DNA from: an uncultured Eubacterium sp.
GTDB taxonomy: Bacteria > Bacillota > Clostridia > Lachnospirales > Lachnospiraceae
Reading direction: 5' to 3'
Assembly (NCBI GenBank): GCA_905235555.1
Contig: CAJOMD010000014.1
Location: 1 to 38,883, forward strand
Length of the DNA stretch: 38,883 nucleotides
The translations under genes and the position numbers were made by a program. Under the pieces are notes generated by a model, which was not told the DNA's origin, ran no database searches, and saw nothing but the letters and a program-made list of their open reading frames with translations. How positions within the stretch are numbered: position 1 is the first letter of the stretch; the number at the start of each line of letters is the position of its first letter. This document shows, one piece after another, positions 16,068-25,277 of this stretch.

Positions 16068-17291
16068 TTAACTTCTATAATCAGCATTGATGCTCACATA
16101 CTCGTGCGTCAAATCGCATCCCCAAGCTGTGGCCTTTGCATCGCCCATCTTCATATCACAAGTCACTGTCACAGCATCCTCTGATAAAATCTCAGTTGCT
16201 TTATCTTCACTGTAATCAGTAGCCACACCGTTTTCTACTATAATTATTTGACCAGCCTTGCTAGTAAATACTATGTCTATCTTTTCTGGGTCAAAGTCCA
16301 CACCTGCATAACCTAGTGCACACATAATTCTTCCCCAGTTAGCATCGTGACCGCAAATAGCAGCCTTTGTTAAAGACGATGAAACTACAGACTTTGCAAG
16401 TTTAACAGCATTTTCTTTAGTATCAGCATTTCTTACCTTTACTTCAAATAACGCCGTCGCTCCCTCGCCATCACCTGCTATCATTTTGCTAAGTTCCACA
16501 TTTACTGCGTGAAGCGCATTTACGAACTCATCGTAATCTTCATCTTTTTCAGTAATCTCTTTGTTTTCTGCCAAACCATTAGCAAGGATTAAAACTGTAT
16601 CGTTGGTAGATGTGTCACCATCTACTGAAATCATATTATAAGAATCTTTAACACTGTCGCTTAACGCCTCGTATAAAAGTTCTTTTGAAATCTTAACATC
16701 AGTAGTTAAAAACGAAAGCATAGTACACATATTTGGATGAATCATTCCTGATCCTTTGCACATACCGCCTATCTTACATTGCTTTCCAGCTACTCTGAAC
16801 TCGTACGCCACTTCCTTAGGCTTGGTATCTGTAGTCATAATGGCTTCTGCCGCCATATGTCCACCATCCTCCGATGAATCTAGTGTCAAACCTAGCATCT
16901 GGATTCCTGCTTCTATCTTATCCATTGGAAGCTGCTGACCGATAACACCTGTAGATGTAACTAGAACTTCGTTCTCATCTATATACAAGTTTTCTGACAC
17001 CATCTTTGCAGTTTGCTCGCAGTAATCCATTCCCTCTTTACCAGTACAAGCATTTGCAACACCACTGTTACAAACAATGACCTGTGCAAAATCATTTTCA
17101 TAAATCTGCTTTTGGTCAAACAAAACCGGTGCGGCCTTCACCACATTGGTAGTAAATGTTCCTGCTGCTACGGCTGGTACATGACTTTTAATAATAGCCA
17201 TATCTGCTTTTTCTTTTTTTATTCCAGCATGCACTCCCATAGCCGCAAAGCCTAGCGGAGCTGTCACGCCACCATCTGTCTTAAAATGCAT
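16068..17291 (-). CDS. argJ: Ornithine acetyltransferase / N-acetylglutamate synthase
   Basis: ArgJ moves the acetyl group from N-acetylornithine to glutamate, recycling it. The 407-residue precursor carries the self-cleavage site in KGSGMIHPNMCTMLSF, where the Thr after MC becomes the N-terminal nucleophile of the beta chain. It also shows TTNVVKAAPV and VTSTGVIGQQLPMDKI. With ArgJ present the pathway needs no ArgE. Whether it is bifunctional cannot be decided by eye; absence of argA here fits a bifunctional enzyme. AAAGGAT precedes the ATG by 6 bases. Confidence 0.96.
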   Translation of the reverse strand: MHFKTDGGVTAPLGFAAMGVHAGIKKEKADMAIIKSHVPAVAAGTFTTNVVKAAPVLFDQKQIYENDFAQVIVCNSGVANACTGKEGMDYCEQTAKMVSENLYIDENEVLVTSTGVIGQQLPMDKIEAGIQMLGLTLDSSEDGGHMAAEAIMTTDTKPKEVAYEFRVAGKQCKIGGMCKGSGMIHPNMCTMLSFLTTDVKISKELLYEALSDSVKDSYNMISVDGDTSTNDTVLILANGLAENKEITEKDEDYDEFVNALHAVNVELSKMIAGDGEGATALFEVKVRNADTKENAVKLAKSVVSSSLTKAAICGHDANWGRIMCALGYAGVDFDPEKIDIVFTSKAGQIIIVENGVATDYSEDKATEILSEDAVTVTCDMKMGDAKATAWGCDLTHEYVSINADYRS

Positions 17292-17363
17292 ATCTTAATC
17301 CTTTAACGTATTTATCTTTGTTTTATCATTATTCTAAAAAACTCTCTTAAACACACAGTTTTA

Positions 17364-18404
17364 CTATACACTGCTTGGAACTAAATCAATTCCTGCACTT
17401 TCAGGTAGTCCAAAAATAATATTCATATTTTGAACCGCTTGTCCTGCTGCTCCCTTTACTAAGTTATCAAGTGCGCCCATCATTACAACTCTATTTGTAC
17501 GCTCATCAATCTTAAAGCCTATGTCTGTATAATTACTGTTTGCTACATAACGTGTCTCTGGGCAAAGGTCTTTGTCGAGGACACGAACGAACTTCTCATC
17601 TTTGTAGTACTTATCATAAATAGCTTTTACTTCATCGTATGTCACATCTTTTGTGAGGTTGGCATAAGCAGTCACTAAAATTCCCCTTTGCATTGGAACT
17701 AAGTGCGGAGTAAAGTTTATAACTACGTCCTCGCCTGCTGCGTAACCTAATTGCTCTTCTATTTCTGGTGTATGGCGGTGTGTTGTAACACCGTAAGCTT
17801 TTATGTTTTCATTTACTTCGCAGAACAAGTTGGCAACTTTTGCACCACGTCCTGCTCCTGTAGTTCCTGACTTAGCATCCACGATAATAGTTTTAGGATC
17901 TATAAGTCCTTCTTTTACCAACGGATAAATAGAAAGGATACTACAAGTTGTATAACAACCTGGGTTTGCAATTAAACGTGCATCCTTTGTCTTATCACGG
18001 TTAATCTCACAAAGTCCGTAAACTGCCTCGTCTATAAACTCTGGACTTTCATGTTTGATGCCGTACCACTTTTCGTAAGTTTTAACATCCTTTATTCTAA
18101 AGTCAGCGCTAAGATCAATAACCTTAGTCTTACTTAAAATATCTTCATTTATAATCTTTGAGCAAAGCCCTTGAGGTGTAGCTGTAAAAATAACATCTAC
18201 CTTATCGGCAAGCTCGTCCATATTATCACCTAGGCATTTCTCATCCACTATCTCGAACATATTTCTATACACACTAGCAAAAGGTTCACCCTCAAATGAC
18301 TTTGAGCCAAACCATACAACTTCCGCTTCTGGATGATTTTGTATTAACTTTACAATCTCAGCTCCTGCGTAACCAGTTGAGCCAATAATACCTACTTTAA
18401 TCAT
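17364..18404 (-). CDS. argC: N-acetyl-gamma-glutamyl-phosphate reductase
   Basis: ArgC reduces N-acetylglutamyl phosphate to the semialdehyde with NADPH. The 346-residue protein has the Rossmann start VGIIGSTGYAGAEIVKL, the catalytic Cys in IANPGCYTT, KSGTTGAGRGAK and the active-site His region THRHTPEIEEQL. It is the first gene of the minus-strand arginine run, with GGAGG 6 bases before the ATG and a promoter about 100 bases upstream inside the shared argC/argG control region. Confidence 0.97.
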   Translation of the reverse strand: MIKVGIIGSTGYAGAEIVKLIQNHPEAEVVWFGSKSFEGEPFASVYRNMFEIVDEKCLGDNMDELADKVDVIFTATPQGLCSKIINEDILSKTKVIDLSADFRIKDVKTYEKWYGIKHESPEFIDEAVYGLCEINRDKTKDARLIANPGCYTTCSILSIYPLVKEGLIDPKTIIVDAKSGTTGAGRGAKVANLFCEVNENIKAYGVTTHRHTPEIEEQLGYAAGEDVVINFTPHLVPMQRGILVTAYANLTKDVTYDEVKAIYDKYYKDEKFVRVLDKDLCPETRYVANSNYTDIGFKIDERTNRVVMMGALDNLVKGAAGQAVQNMNIIFGLPESAGIDLVPSSV

Positions 18405-18496
18405 AGTAACCTCCTATGTGCCCTCGTCAAAGAATAAACTATTTCTCTTCTATATACAAGATGTTTTTTCTTCTATATAATGATACGACTTCGAGA

Positions 18497-18525
18497 ATTA
18501 TACACTATTTATGTATAATATGCAA
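18497..18525 (-). promoter_or_regulatory. argC operon promoter
   Basis: On the minus strand TTGCAT (18520-18525), a 17-base spacer, then consensus TATAAT (18497-18502). The spacer (ATTATACATAAATAGTG) is nearly the same as that of the divergent argG promoter and contains an ARG-box-like sequence. Confidence 0.78.
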
Positions 18526-18607
18526 GGTTTTTGCATAAAATATACATAATTTATGAATAATATACAAAAATATTCATTTTTTACTTGCATTTTATGCATA
18601 ATTGTTG
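18508..18607. promoter_or_regulatory. ARG-box-like operator cluster (probable ArgR sites)
   Basis: Three repeats of TTTATGNATAAT begin at 18508, 18550 and 18591, that is 42 and 41 bases apart or about four helical turns. The middle one is part of the dyad TGAATA (18554-18559) / TATTCA (18571-18576). The half-sites match the ArgR/AhrC operator pattern TGAATAWWWWATTCA. The outer two lie in the spacers of the argC and argG promoters. Arginine-dependent repression of both directions is inferred. Confidence 0.6.
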
Positions 18608-18613
18608 TATATT
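18585..18613 (+). promoter_or_regulatory. argG promoter
   Basis: TTGCAT (18585-18590), a 17-base spacer, then TATATT (18608-18613), about 40 bases before the argG start. It is a near-copy in opposite direction of the argC promoter. Confidence 0.7.
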
Positions 18614-18654
18614 AATTCCCGTTGTAAGAAAAACATTTTATGGAGGAAAGAAAA

Positions 18655-19878
18655 ATGGCTAAAGAAAAAGTTGTATTAGCTTATTCAGGAGGACTTGATA
18701 CTACTGCTATCATCCCTTGGCTAAAGGAAAACTATGATTACGAAGTTATATGCTGCTGCATAGACTGTGGACAGGAAGAGGAATTAGATGGTCTTGAAGA
18801 GAGAGCAAAATATTCTGGTGCTTCTAAACTTTATATAGAAGATATCACAGATGACTTTGCCGAGAACTATATAATGCCTTGTGTTCAAGCTGGCTCAGTA
18901 TATGAAAATAAATACTTACTAGGTACATCAATGGCTAGACCTGGTATCGCTGCTAAACTAGTTGAAGTTGCTAGAAAAGAAGGCGCGTCAGCAATTTGCC
19001 ACGGTGCTACTGGTAAAGGAAACGATCAGATTCGTTTTGAACTAGGAATAAAGGCTTTGGCTCCAGACATTAAGATTATCGCTGCTTGGAGAGATGACAA
19101 GTGGGATATGGATTCTCGTGAGTCAGAGATTGAATATTGTAAGGCTCATGGAATTGATCTTCCATTTAACGCAGACCAAAGTTACAGCCGTGACCGTAAC
19201 CTATGGCACATCAGCCACGAAGGTTTGGAATTAGAAGATCCAGCAAATGAGCCAAACTACGACCACCTACTTGTTCTTGGTGTTTCTCCAGAGAAAGCTC
19301 CTGAAGAAGGTGAATACGTAAATATGACTTTTGAAAAGGGTGTTCCTACTTCAGTTAACGGCGAGAAGATGAAGGTTGCTGATATTATCAGAAAACTAAA
19401 CGAGCTAGGTGGAAAACACGGAATTGGTATTATTGATATCGTTGAAAACCGTGTGGTTGGTATGAAGTCTCGCGGTGTTTATGAAACTCCAGGCGGAACT
19501 ATCCTAATGGAAGCACACGACCAGTTAGAAGAGTTAGTACTTGACCGTGCTACTATGAACTTCAAAAAAGCTGTTGCTGAAAAATTAGCTCAGGTTGTAT
19601 ATGAAGGAACATGGTTCACTCCACTTCGTGAAGCTTTGCAAGCTTTCATTGAAAAGACTCAAGAAAATGTTACTGGTGAAGTAAAGTTTAAACTTTACAA
19701 AGGAAACATTATTAAAGCTGGTACTACTTCTCCATATTCACTATATAGCGAATCACTTGCATCATTTACTACTGGCGATCTATACGACCACCACGATGCT
19801 GAAGGATTCATCCAACTATTTGGATTACCACTTCAGGTTAGAGCAATGAAGAAAGCTAAGTTAGAAGAAGATAAATAA
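18655..19878 (+). CDS. argG: Argininosuccinate synthase
   Basis: ArgG joins citrulline and aspartate with ATP in the next-to-last step of arginine synthesis. The 407-residue protein shows the PP-loop KVVLAYSGGLDTT near the N-terminus, CHGATGKGNDQIRFE and the C-terminal ESLASFTTGDLYDH. A frame opening at 18640 would use an ATG lying immediately before the ribosome site; GGAGGAAAG 6 bases upstream of the ATG at 18655 fixes the start as MAKEKVVL. It is transcribed away from argCJBD. No argH or argF is present in the window. Confidence 0.97.
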   Translation: MAKEKVVLAYSGGLDTTAIIPWLKENYDYEVICCCIDCGQEEELDGLEERAKYSGASKLYIEDITDDFAENYIMPCVQAGSVYENKYLLGTSMARPGIAAKLVEVARKEGASAICHGATGKGNDQIRFELGIKALAPDIKIIAAWRDDKWDMDSRESEIEYCKAHGIDLPFNADQSYSRDRNLWHISHEGLELEDPANEPNYDHLLVLGVSPEKAPEEGEYVNMTFEKGVPTSVNGEKMKVADIIRKLNELGGKHGIGIIDIVENRVVGMKSRGVYETPGGTILMEAHDQLEELVLDRATMNFKKAVAEKLAQVVYEGTWFTPLREALQAFIEKTQENVTGEVKFKLYKGNIIKAGTTSPYSLYSESLASFTTGDLYDHHDAEGFIQLFGLPLQVRAMKKAKLEEDK

Positions 19879-19896
19879 AATACATATACTTAATTC

Positions 19897-19955
19897 AAAA
19901 CAAAAAACGATGTTGAACGAACGACTTTTAGTGAGTTCTCATCGTTTTTTGTTTT
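19897..19955 (+). terminator. argG terminator, long hairpin
   Basis: A perfect 16-bp stem (19897-19912 with 19940-19955) encloses a loop of 27 bases that can itself form GAAC/GTTC pairs. The A-rich left arm and T-rich right arm make it potentially bidirectional. It lies 18 bases after the argG stop. Confidence 0.85.
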
Positions 19956-19961
19956 GTCAAT

Positions 19962-19990
19962 TTAACTAGAATTTATAGGCTATTTATAAT
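19962..19990 (+). promoter_or_regulatory. Possible promoter of the glycosylation cassette
   Basis: TTAACT (19962-19967), 17 bases, then consensus TATAAT (19985-19990), about 48 bases before the GT2 start. The -35 box is weak. Confidence 0.5.
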
Positions 19991-20038
19991 ATAATAATAA
20001 GGACTATGAGATTAAATAGATTCCACACGGAGGGTGAT

Positions 20039-20974
20039 ATGTACACAGTAGATGTTGTGGTACCTTGCTTCAATGAAGAAGCAGTTTTAAATATGTTTTA
20101 TGATGAGTCAAAAAAAGTTTTTGACTCTATTTCAAACTACGATTTTAGGTACATCTTTGTAAATGACGGAAGTAAGGACAAGACTATCGATATCTTAAGA
20201 ACTTTAGCTCAAAAAGACAGTAAAGTTAAATACATTTCATTTTCTAGAAACTTCGGCAAAGAATCTGCCATGTATGCAGGTTTAGTTAATACTACTGCCG
20301 ATTTAGTTGTTATTATGGATGCGGACTTAGAGCATCCTCCAAAACTAATACCAGAAATGATTGAAAAGATAGAGGAAGGATATGATTCAGTGGCTGCTAT
20401 GCGAAACAAACGCAGACGCGGGATTAAATCAATGTTCTCCTCTCTTTTTTATAAGTTGAGTAATAGATTTACTGATATTGAAATGAAACAAAACACTCAA
20501 GATTATAGAATGATGACAAGACAAATGGTTGATGCCATTTTGGAAATGACTGAAACACAAAGATTTACTAAAGGTATCTTTGCATGGGTCGGTTTTGAAA
20601 CTGCTTGGATAGAACACGAAGGTTTTGACCGTCCAGCTGGTGAATCTAAGTGGGGATTTGGATCACTATTCAAATATGCTATTAGAGGAATCACTAATTT
20701 CTCTATTTCACCACTTCGCTTCTTAACATTTTCTGGGTTGTTTATTTCATTTTTAGCATTTGTGGCTATTATCATAGCGTTGGTAAGAAGATTTGCCTTT
20801 GGCATTACAGGAACTGACGGATTTACTATTATACTTATCGCCATTTTATTCCTAGGTGGTATCGTTGAGATGTCATTGGGAGTTTTAGGTGAATATATTG
20901 CAAACATTTATCTTGAGACAAAAGACAGACCTATATACATCACAAAAGAATCTAATATAGAGGATGTGAAGTAA
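20039..20974 (+). CDS. Family 2 glycosyltransferase (GtrB/CsbB-like, polyprenyl-phosphate sugar synthase)
   Basis: The 311-residue enzyme likely transfers a sugar from a nucleotide sugar to undecaprenyl phosphate on the inner membrane face. The GT-A domain starts VDVVVPCFNEEAVL, has VNDGSKDKT, the dolichol-phosphate-mannose-synthase-like FSRNFGKESAM and the DXD motif in VIMDADLEHPPK. Two C-terminal membrane helices (about 225-250 and 262-287) complete the GtrB/CsbB shape. An upstream ATG at 20006 lacks a ribosome site, whereas GGAGG stands 5 bases before the ATG at 20039. The next gene starts right at its stop, and the three genes form one cassette with the GtrA-like and YfhO-like proteins. 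Confidence 0.9.
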   Translation: MYTVDVVVPCFNEEAVLNMFYDESKKVFDSISNYDFRYIFVNDGSKDKTIDILRTLAQKDSKVKYISFSRNFGKESAMYAGLVNTTADLVVIMDADLEHPPKLIPEMIEKIEEGYDSVAAMRNKRRRGIKSMFSSLFYKLSNRFTDIEMKQNTQDYRMMTRQMVDAILEMTETQRFTKGIFAWVGFETAWIEHEGFDRPAGESKWGFGSLFKYAIRGITNFSISPLRFLTFSGLFISFLAFVAIIIALVRRFAFGITGTDGFTIILIAILFLGGIVEMSLGVLGEYIANIYLETKDRPIYITKESNIEDVK

Positions 20975-21511
20975 ATGAAATTTCAAGTCGACAAACAAAA
21001 ACTTACGGAGAAAAACGTTTTTGTTAGAAACGTCGTAAGGTTTAGAACATTTCTACTAAAACATTTTAAAAACGAAAAGATTAGAACACTTATCTGGGGC
21101 TTAATTAGCGCTGAAATGGTTTTGTATATGTTCTTTGGTGCAGGTACTGCTATTATTGACTTTTCTACTTTTGCTATTTTGCAAGCATGGTTTCATGTTG
21201 AGCCTATGATTGCACATACTATTTCTACTATTCTCGCTATTTTGTTTGCTTATATTACAAACAGAATTTGGGTATTTAAAAGTCCTAAACAGGGCTTTAA
21301 ACAACTAATGCTTGAATTCTTAAAATTCTCAGAAGCTAGAATCGGCACATACTTTATGACTCTAATTATCCTATTCATTGACAAGATGACATTTAATCAT
21401 CCAAAGACTGCAAAAATGATTGGTCTTGTTTTGACCGTTATTTTAAATTATATATTTAGCAAATTATTTATATTTAGTAAAAAGGAGCCTAAACAAAATG
21501 AAGAGAACTAA
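20975..21511 (+). CDS. GtrA-like membrane protein (putative lipid-linked sugar flippase)
   Basis: The 178-residue protein has four hydrophobic helices and the GtrA-family pattern FFGAGTAIIDFSTFAIL, ISTILAILFAYITNRIWVF near the second helix and a final helix with LNYIFSKLFIF. GtrA/GtcA proteins are thought to flip undecaprenyl-phosphate-linked sugars across the membrane. The gene begins directly after the GT2 stop and overlaps the YfhO-like start by 14 bases, supporting coupled translation. Confidence 0.9.
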   Translation: MKFQVDKQKLTEKNVFVRNVVRFRTFLLKHFKNEKIRTLIWGLISAEMVLYMFFGAGTAIIDFSTFAILQAWFHVEPMIAHTISTILAILFAYITNRIWVFKSPKQGFKQLMLEFLKFSEARIGTYFMTLIILFIDKMTFNHPKTAKMIGLVLTVILNYIFSKLFIFSKKEPKQNEEN

Positions 21512-24185
21512 AAAGAAATTCTCAATGCAAACATGGCTTAAAGCAAATAAATTTTATTTACTTGCTTTTATTTTGCCTGTCGTTTCAATGCTAGTAGTTT
21601 TTGCATTTAAGGGAATTGCACCATTTGGTAATTTAACTTATTTAAGAAGTGATTGCTACCACCAGTACACACCTTATTTGGAGATTCTAAGAGATAAGTT
21701 ACACAGCGGCGGAAGTCTACTCTATACTTGGGAAATCGGTGGCGGAATGAACTTTATAGCTATTATGGCTTACTATCTAGCCAGTCCTGGAAACCTTTTG
21801 ACATTGATTTGGCCTGGAAGTATGGCTGACATCACAGATTTCTTTATCGTGGTTAAGATGGGACTTGCTGGTTTTTCCATGACTTACTTCTTAACAAAGA
21901 AATTTGGTAAGGAAGGCGCTACTCCAGTGGCATTCGGTATGGCTTACGCATTGTCAGCTTATTTCGCAGCATTCAGCTGGAACATTATGTGGCTAGACTG
22001 TATGTGGCTACTTCCATTTATCATCCTCGGATTAGAGAGATTTGTAAAAGAAGGTAAAGCATTAATGTATTGTATAGCACTAGGTTTGGGAATCTTCTCA
22101 AACTACTATATAGGCATTATGCTTTGTCTATTTAGTGTATGCTACTACATCTACTTGTTTGCCGTAACAGAAATCCCAGGTAAAGAAGATACATTTAAGA
22201 GTAAAGCTTTTGCCAGACTCAAACTAACTGGTAGATATGCACTTTACTCACTTATAAGTGGCGGTCTTGCGATGGTGGTTGTTCTTCCAGAGTACTTTAA
22301 TCTTATGCTTACAAAGTCAGCAGACACTACATTCCCAACAGATATCACAGAGTACTTCTCTTTGATTTACACATTCTTTAGATCGCTAATTACAATCCCT
22401 GTAGCGGACCTTAGTTTCTACCACGATCCGAACGTTTATGCTTCAGTGGCTGTATTTATTGTTATTCCATTGTTCTGGCTATGTAAAAATATCAGCATCA
22501 AAGAGCGTGTTGCAAAAACAATTTTTATGCTCTTTATGCTACTAAGTTTTAATATAAATGTACTTGATTACATTTGGCACGGATTCCATTTCCCTAACAG
22601 TCTACCTTGTAGACAGTCATTCCTTTATATCTTCTTGATTTTGACTATGGGTTACGAAGCCACAATGTATATCAAAGACTTCAAATACAAACATATCATT
22701 GGTGCTACCGGTGGAGCTATTGCGCTACTACTTCTATTCGAGCAGATTTTCGATACAGAAAAGATAGAAATGTTTACAACGCCAACTACTAGCATCACAA
22801 TGGTTCGAGTAGTATTCTTGAGTATTACATTCATAGTAATCTATGCATTTATAATGTGCCTATACAAATATAAACCACAAATGAAAGGATTCTTTGCATA
22901 TTTGATGATACTTGTTTTATTCTGTGAGTTAACTATAAATATGAATCACACTTCTATACCATCATCTTCAGATAGGACAGGCTACTATGCAGAAAAAGAA
23001 CCAATAGCTAAACTTAATGAAATAGCTGAAAAACAATCTTTGAAAGAGGGCGTTGGATTCTATAGAAGTGAGATGAAGGAACACGACACTAGAAACAATG
23101 GCGCTAGATACTGTTACAACAGTATTTCAACATTCTCATCTGTATCATCAGCAGCCATTCAGGATTTCTATGCAAAGATTGGTATGCAGACATCATTTAA
23201 CGCATACTCATACTTAGGTCATACTCCACTTACTGCAGCTATGTTCTCAGTAAAATATGAGTTTGCCAAAAGCGAACCTTCTATTCCAAAGGATATGACT
23301 AGAATAGATAAAACAGAAGGCCTCCCAACTTCAAACGCTAATGGACAAGCATCCACTGGTGAAATGGGACTATATGAATATAACAAAACACTTCCACTAG
23401 GATTTGTAATAAATTCAGGAACAATGTCTAGTTGGGACTTAGATACAGGTAATCCTTTTGTTTGCCAAAACAGTTTTGTTAAAAATGCTACTGGATTAGA
23501 TAAACAGATTTTCCATCAATTAAAGATTGATGAATCTAGTGGTAAATTTACTGCCGAATATAACCTTGAACCAGATGATAATTTCCAAGATTCCGGCTCA
23601 AAAACTGTAGATGTATACTTCTTCTGCCAGACAGAAGCAGAAAACTTAACTGCTACTGTTTCTGGTGGAACTGAAAAGACATGTTCATTCTCAGCTACAA
23701 ACCAGAACTACATTTGTCATATAGGAGAAATTGAAAAGGGTTCTAAAGTGGAGATTACAGGCGGCGACAACAAAAATGTTACAACATGTTATGCTTATGC
23801 ATTTGATGAGGATGCTTGGCAAGAGGCATTTGATGTGCTAAATTCTCAACCACTAAAAGTTACTGAATGGAAAGATACAAAGATTACTGGTACAGTAGAC
23901 GTTGCGAACGCAGGACTTTTATATACTTCTATCCCATACGAAGAGGGTTGGACTATTTACCTAGATGGCAATGAAGTGGAACCTGGAAAGATTTGTAAAG
24001 ATTCTCTAATAGGAATATCAGTCACTCCAGGAAAACATAAAATCGAATTTAGTTATTGTCCAAAAGGATTTGTGCCAGGATTGATCATTACACTTCTATC
24101 GCTAATAGTACTCATACTGCTAGCAAAGAGAGAAAAGATAATAGAGCTTATTGAAGATAAGAAAAGAAAAAAGCAAACTAACTAA
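21498..24185 (+). CDS. YfhO-family membrane protein (putative GT-C glycosyltransferase)
   Basis: The 895-residue protein has about 12-13 membrane helices in its first 520 residues, an extracellular region (about 480-860) and one last helix near 868-885. The start has AAGGAG. Family marks are FGNLTYLRSDCYHQYTPYLE, an early acidic site as in GT-C transferases, and SAYFAAFSWNIMWLDCMWLL. In Bacillus and Listeria, YfhO-type proteins act with a CsbB/GtlA-type GT2 and a GtcA-like flippase to decorate teichoic acids from outside. The same three parts occur here together. The acceptor, teichoic acid or another envelope polymer, is inference. Confidence 0.88.
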   Translation: MKRTKKKFSMQTWLKANKFYLLAFILPVVSMLVVFAFKGIAPFGNLTYLRSDCYHQYTPYLEILRDKLHSGGSLLYTWEIGGGMNFIAIMAYYLASPGNLLTLIWPGSMADITDFFIVVKMGLAGFSMTYFLTKKFGKEGATPVAFGMAYALSAYFAAFSWNIMWLDCMWLLPFIILGLERFVKEGKALMYCIALGLGIFSNYYIGIMLCLFSVCYYIYLFAVTEIPGKEDTFKSKAFARLKLTGRYALYSLISGGLAMVVVLPEYFNLMLTKSADTTFPTDITEYFSLIYTFFRSLITIPVADLSFYHDPNVYASVAVFIVIPLFWLCKNISIKERVAKTIFMLFMLLSFNINVLDYIWHGFHFPNSLPCRQSFLYIFLILTMGYEATMYIKDFKYKHIIGATGGAIALLLLFEQIFDTEKIEMFTTPTTSITMVRVVFLSITFIVIYAFIMCLYKYKPQMKGFFAYLMILVLFCELTINMNHTSIPSSSDRTGYYAEKEPIAKLNEIAEKQSLKEGVGFYRSEMKEHDTRNNGARYCYNSISTFSSVSSAAIQDFYAKIGMQTSFNAYSYLGHTPLTAAMFSVKYEFAKSEPSIPKDMTRIDKTEGLPTSNANGQASTGEMGLYEYNKTLPLGFVINSGTMSSWDLDTGNPFVCQNSFVKNATGLDKQIFHQLKIDESSGKFTAEYNLEPDDNFQDSGSKTVDVYFFCQTEAENLTATVSGGTEKTCSFSATNQNYICHIGEIEKGSKVEITGGDNKNVTTCYAYAFDEDAWQEAFDVLNSQPLKVTEWKDTKITGTVDVANAGLLYTSIPYEEGWTIYLDGNEVEPGKICKDSLIGISVTPGKHKIEFSYCPKGFVPGLIITLLSLIVLILLAKREKIIELIEDKKRKKQTN

Positions 24186-24190
24186 TATAC

Positions 24191-24222
24191 AAAAGAGGAT
24201 TGGCTTACACCAATCCTCTTTT
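24191..24222 (+). terminator. Bidirectional terminator between the YfhO-like and PrsA-like genes
   Basis: A perfect 13-bp stem AAAAGAGGATTGG / CCAATCCTCTTTT with a 6-base loop lies between the convergent stops at 24185 and 24234, with A/T tails on both sides. Confidence 0.92.
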
Positions 24223-24233
24223 CATTTGCCGAA

Positions 24234-25265
24234 TTATTTTACCTGACTATTATAAATTGCTAATAAATTATAATGCGTGTACTCTCCACTTGTTGGAAGT
24301 TTTACATTTTCTACTGATGATGAGTTAAAGTCTGTACTTACATCATCTAAATACTTCTTGTATTCTTTGTTAAAGTATTCTTTTTTATTCTTTTCGATTA
24401 GTCTATTTTTATTCTCTAAACTTTCTTTCTTTAAGTAATTATCAATACATTGAATTATGTAATAGTCTTTCCCATCTTGAATTATCTTACTTAGTTCGCC
24501 AGAGTTCATATCAAAAACATTTTTCTCAAAGTCTTTTTTTGCTTCGTTCTTGTATATGATTCTCTCGTATGTATCATCATCACTAAACTGCTTAGCTTCT
24601 CTTGAAAATGGTTGATATCCATTCTTAACATTCATTCTTGCAAACTTGAGCCATTTGTCGATATATTTCATATCATGTTTTTCTGAACTCATTCTGATGT
24701 AGTTAATCTTGGCTGCTCTAGTCTCCTCATCGCTCACTGTCACATCTTGATCTTCTGTAATCTTCTCGTAAACTTTGTCTGCCAACTTATAATTTTTATA
24801 AATCTTAACTATGTCTTTTTCTTTGGCTTTAGTAAAGTCTTTTTCTGCATCAGTCAATCCTAAATAGTATTCACTAGCCGCACGCTTGATAGCTGCTTCC
24901 TCACTATTAGAAAGTGTAACTAGTTTTTCCTTTGCCATAGAAGCCATTGTATATTTAACACTCATATCTTCTTTCACTTGGTTCATAATATACTGCGACA
25001 AAGTCTGTTTTTTTGTAATCTTTGTATCCCAGTCTACTGTTCCACCGAAACCTGCTTTATATTTGTTAGCAGTGTTTAGAACTTGAACCATATACTCAGA
25101 TTTTGTGCAAATCAACTTGTCTACTTTGAACACCTGGTCATCGTTCAAGCCGAAAAAAGTACCAATGATAGGTGTATCAGAATCAATAGAACATCCGCAG
25201 CCAAAAAGCATGGCAGAAGATAAACATAGTGTTAAACTTAACGCTACAATTTTTCTTAATTTCAT
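24234..25265 (-). CDS. PrsA-like peptidyl-prolyl isomerase lipoprotein
   Basis: The 343-residue protein has a type II signal peptide with lipobox AMLFGC (Cys23). A helical SurA-like N-terminal region follows, then a weak parvulin-type domain (about 195-300) with AAKINYIRMSSEKHD, FSREAKQFSDD and FDMNSGELSKIIQDGKDYYI, and a charged C-terminal helix. PrsA-type foldases help secreted proteins fold outside the membrane. The parvulin core is divergent, so it may be a chaperone without isomerase activity. It begins 12 bases after the HAD gene and downstream of a secreted glucosaminidase gene, a plausible client. Confidence 0.8.
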   Translation of the reverse strand: MKLRKIVALSLTLCLSSAMLFGCGCSIDSDTPIIGTFFGLNDDQVFKVDKLICTKSEYMVQVLNTANKYKAGFGGTVDWDTKITKKQTLSQYIMNQVKEDMSVKYTMASMAKEKLVTLSNSEEAAIKRAASEYYLGLTDAEKDFTKAKEKDIVKIYKNYKLADKVYEKITEDQDVTVSDEETRAAKINYIRMSSEKHDMKYIDKWLKFARMNVKNGYQPFSREAKQFSDDDTYERIIYKNEAKKDFEKNVFDMNSGELSKIIQDGKDYYIIQCIDNYLKKESLENKNRLIEKNKKEYFNKEYKKYLDDVSTDFNSSSVENVKLPTSGEYTHYNLLAIYNSQVK

Positions 25266-25277
25266 TTTTAAACTCCA

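Noticed and set aside
20503..20907. 134-codon minus-strand frame opposite the GT2 gene
   Set aside because: Antisense shadow; the plus-strand frame carries family motifs throughout this region.
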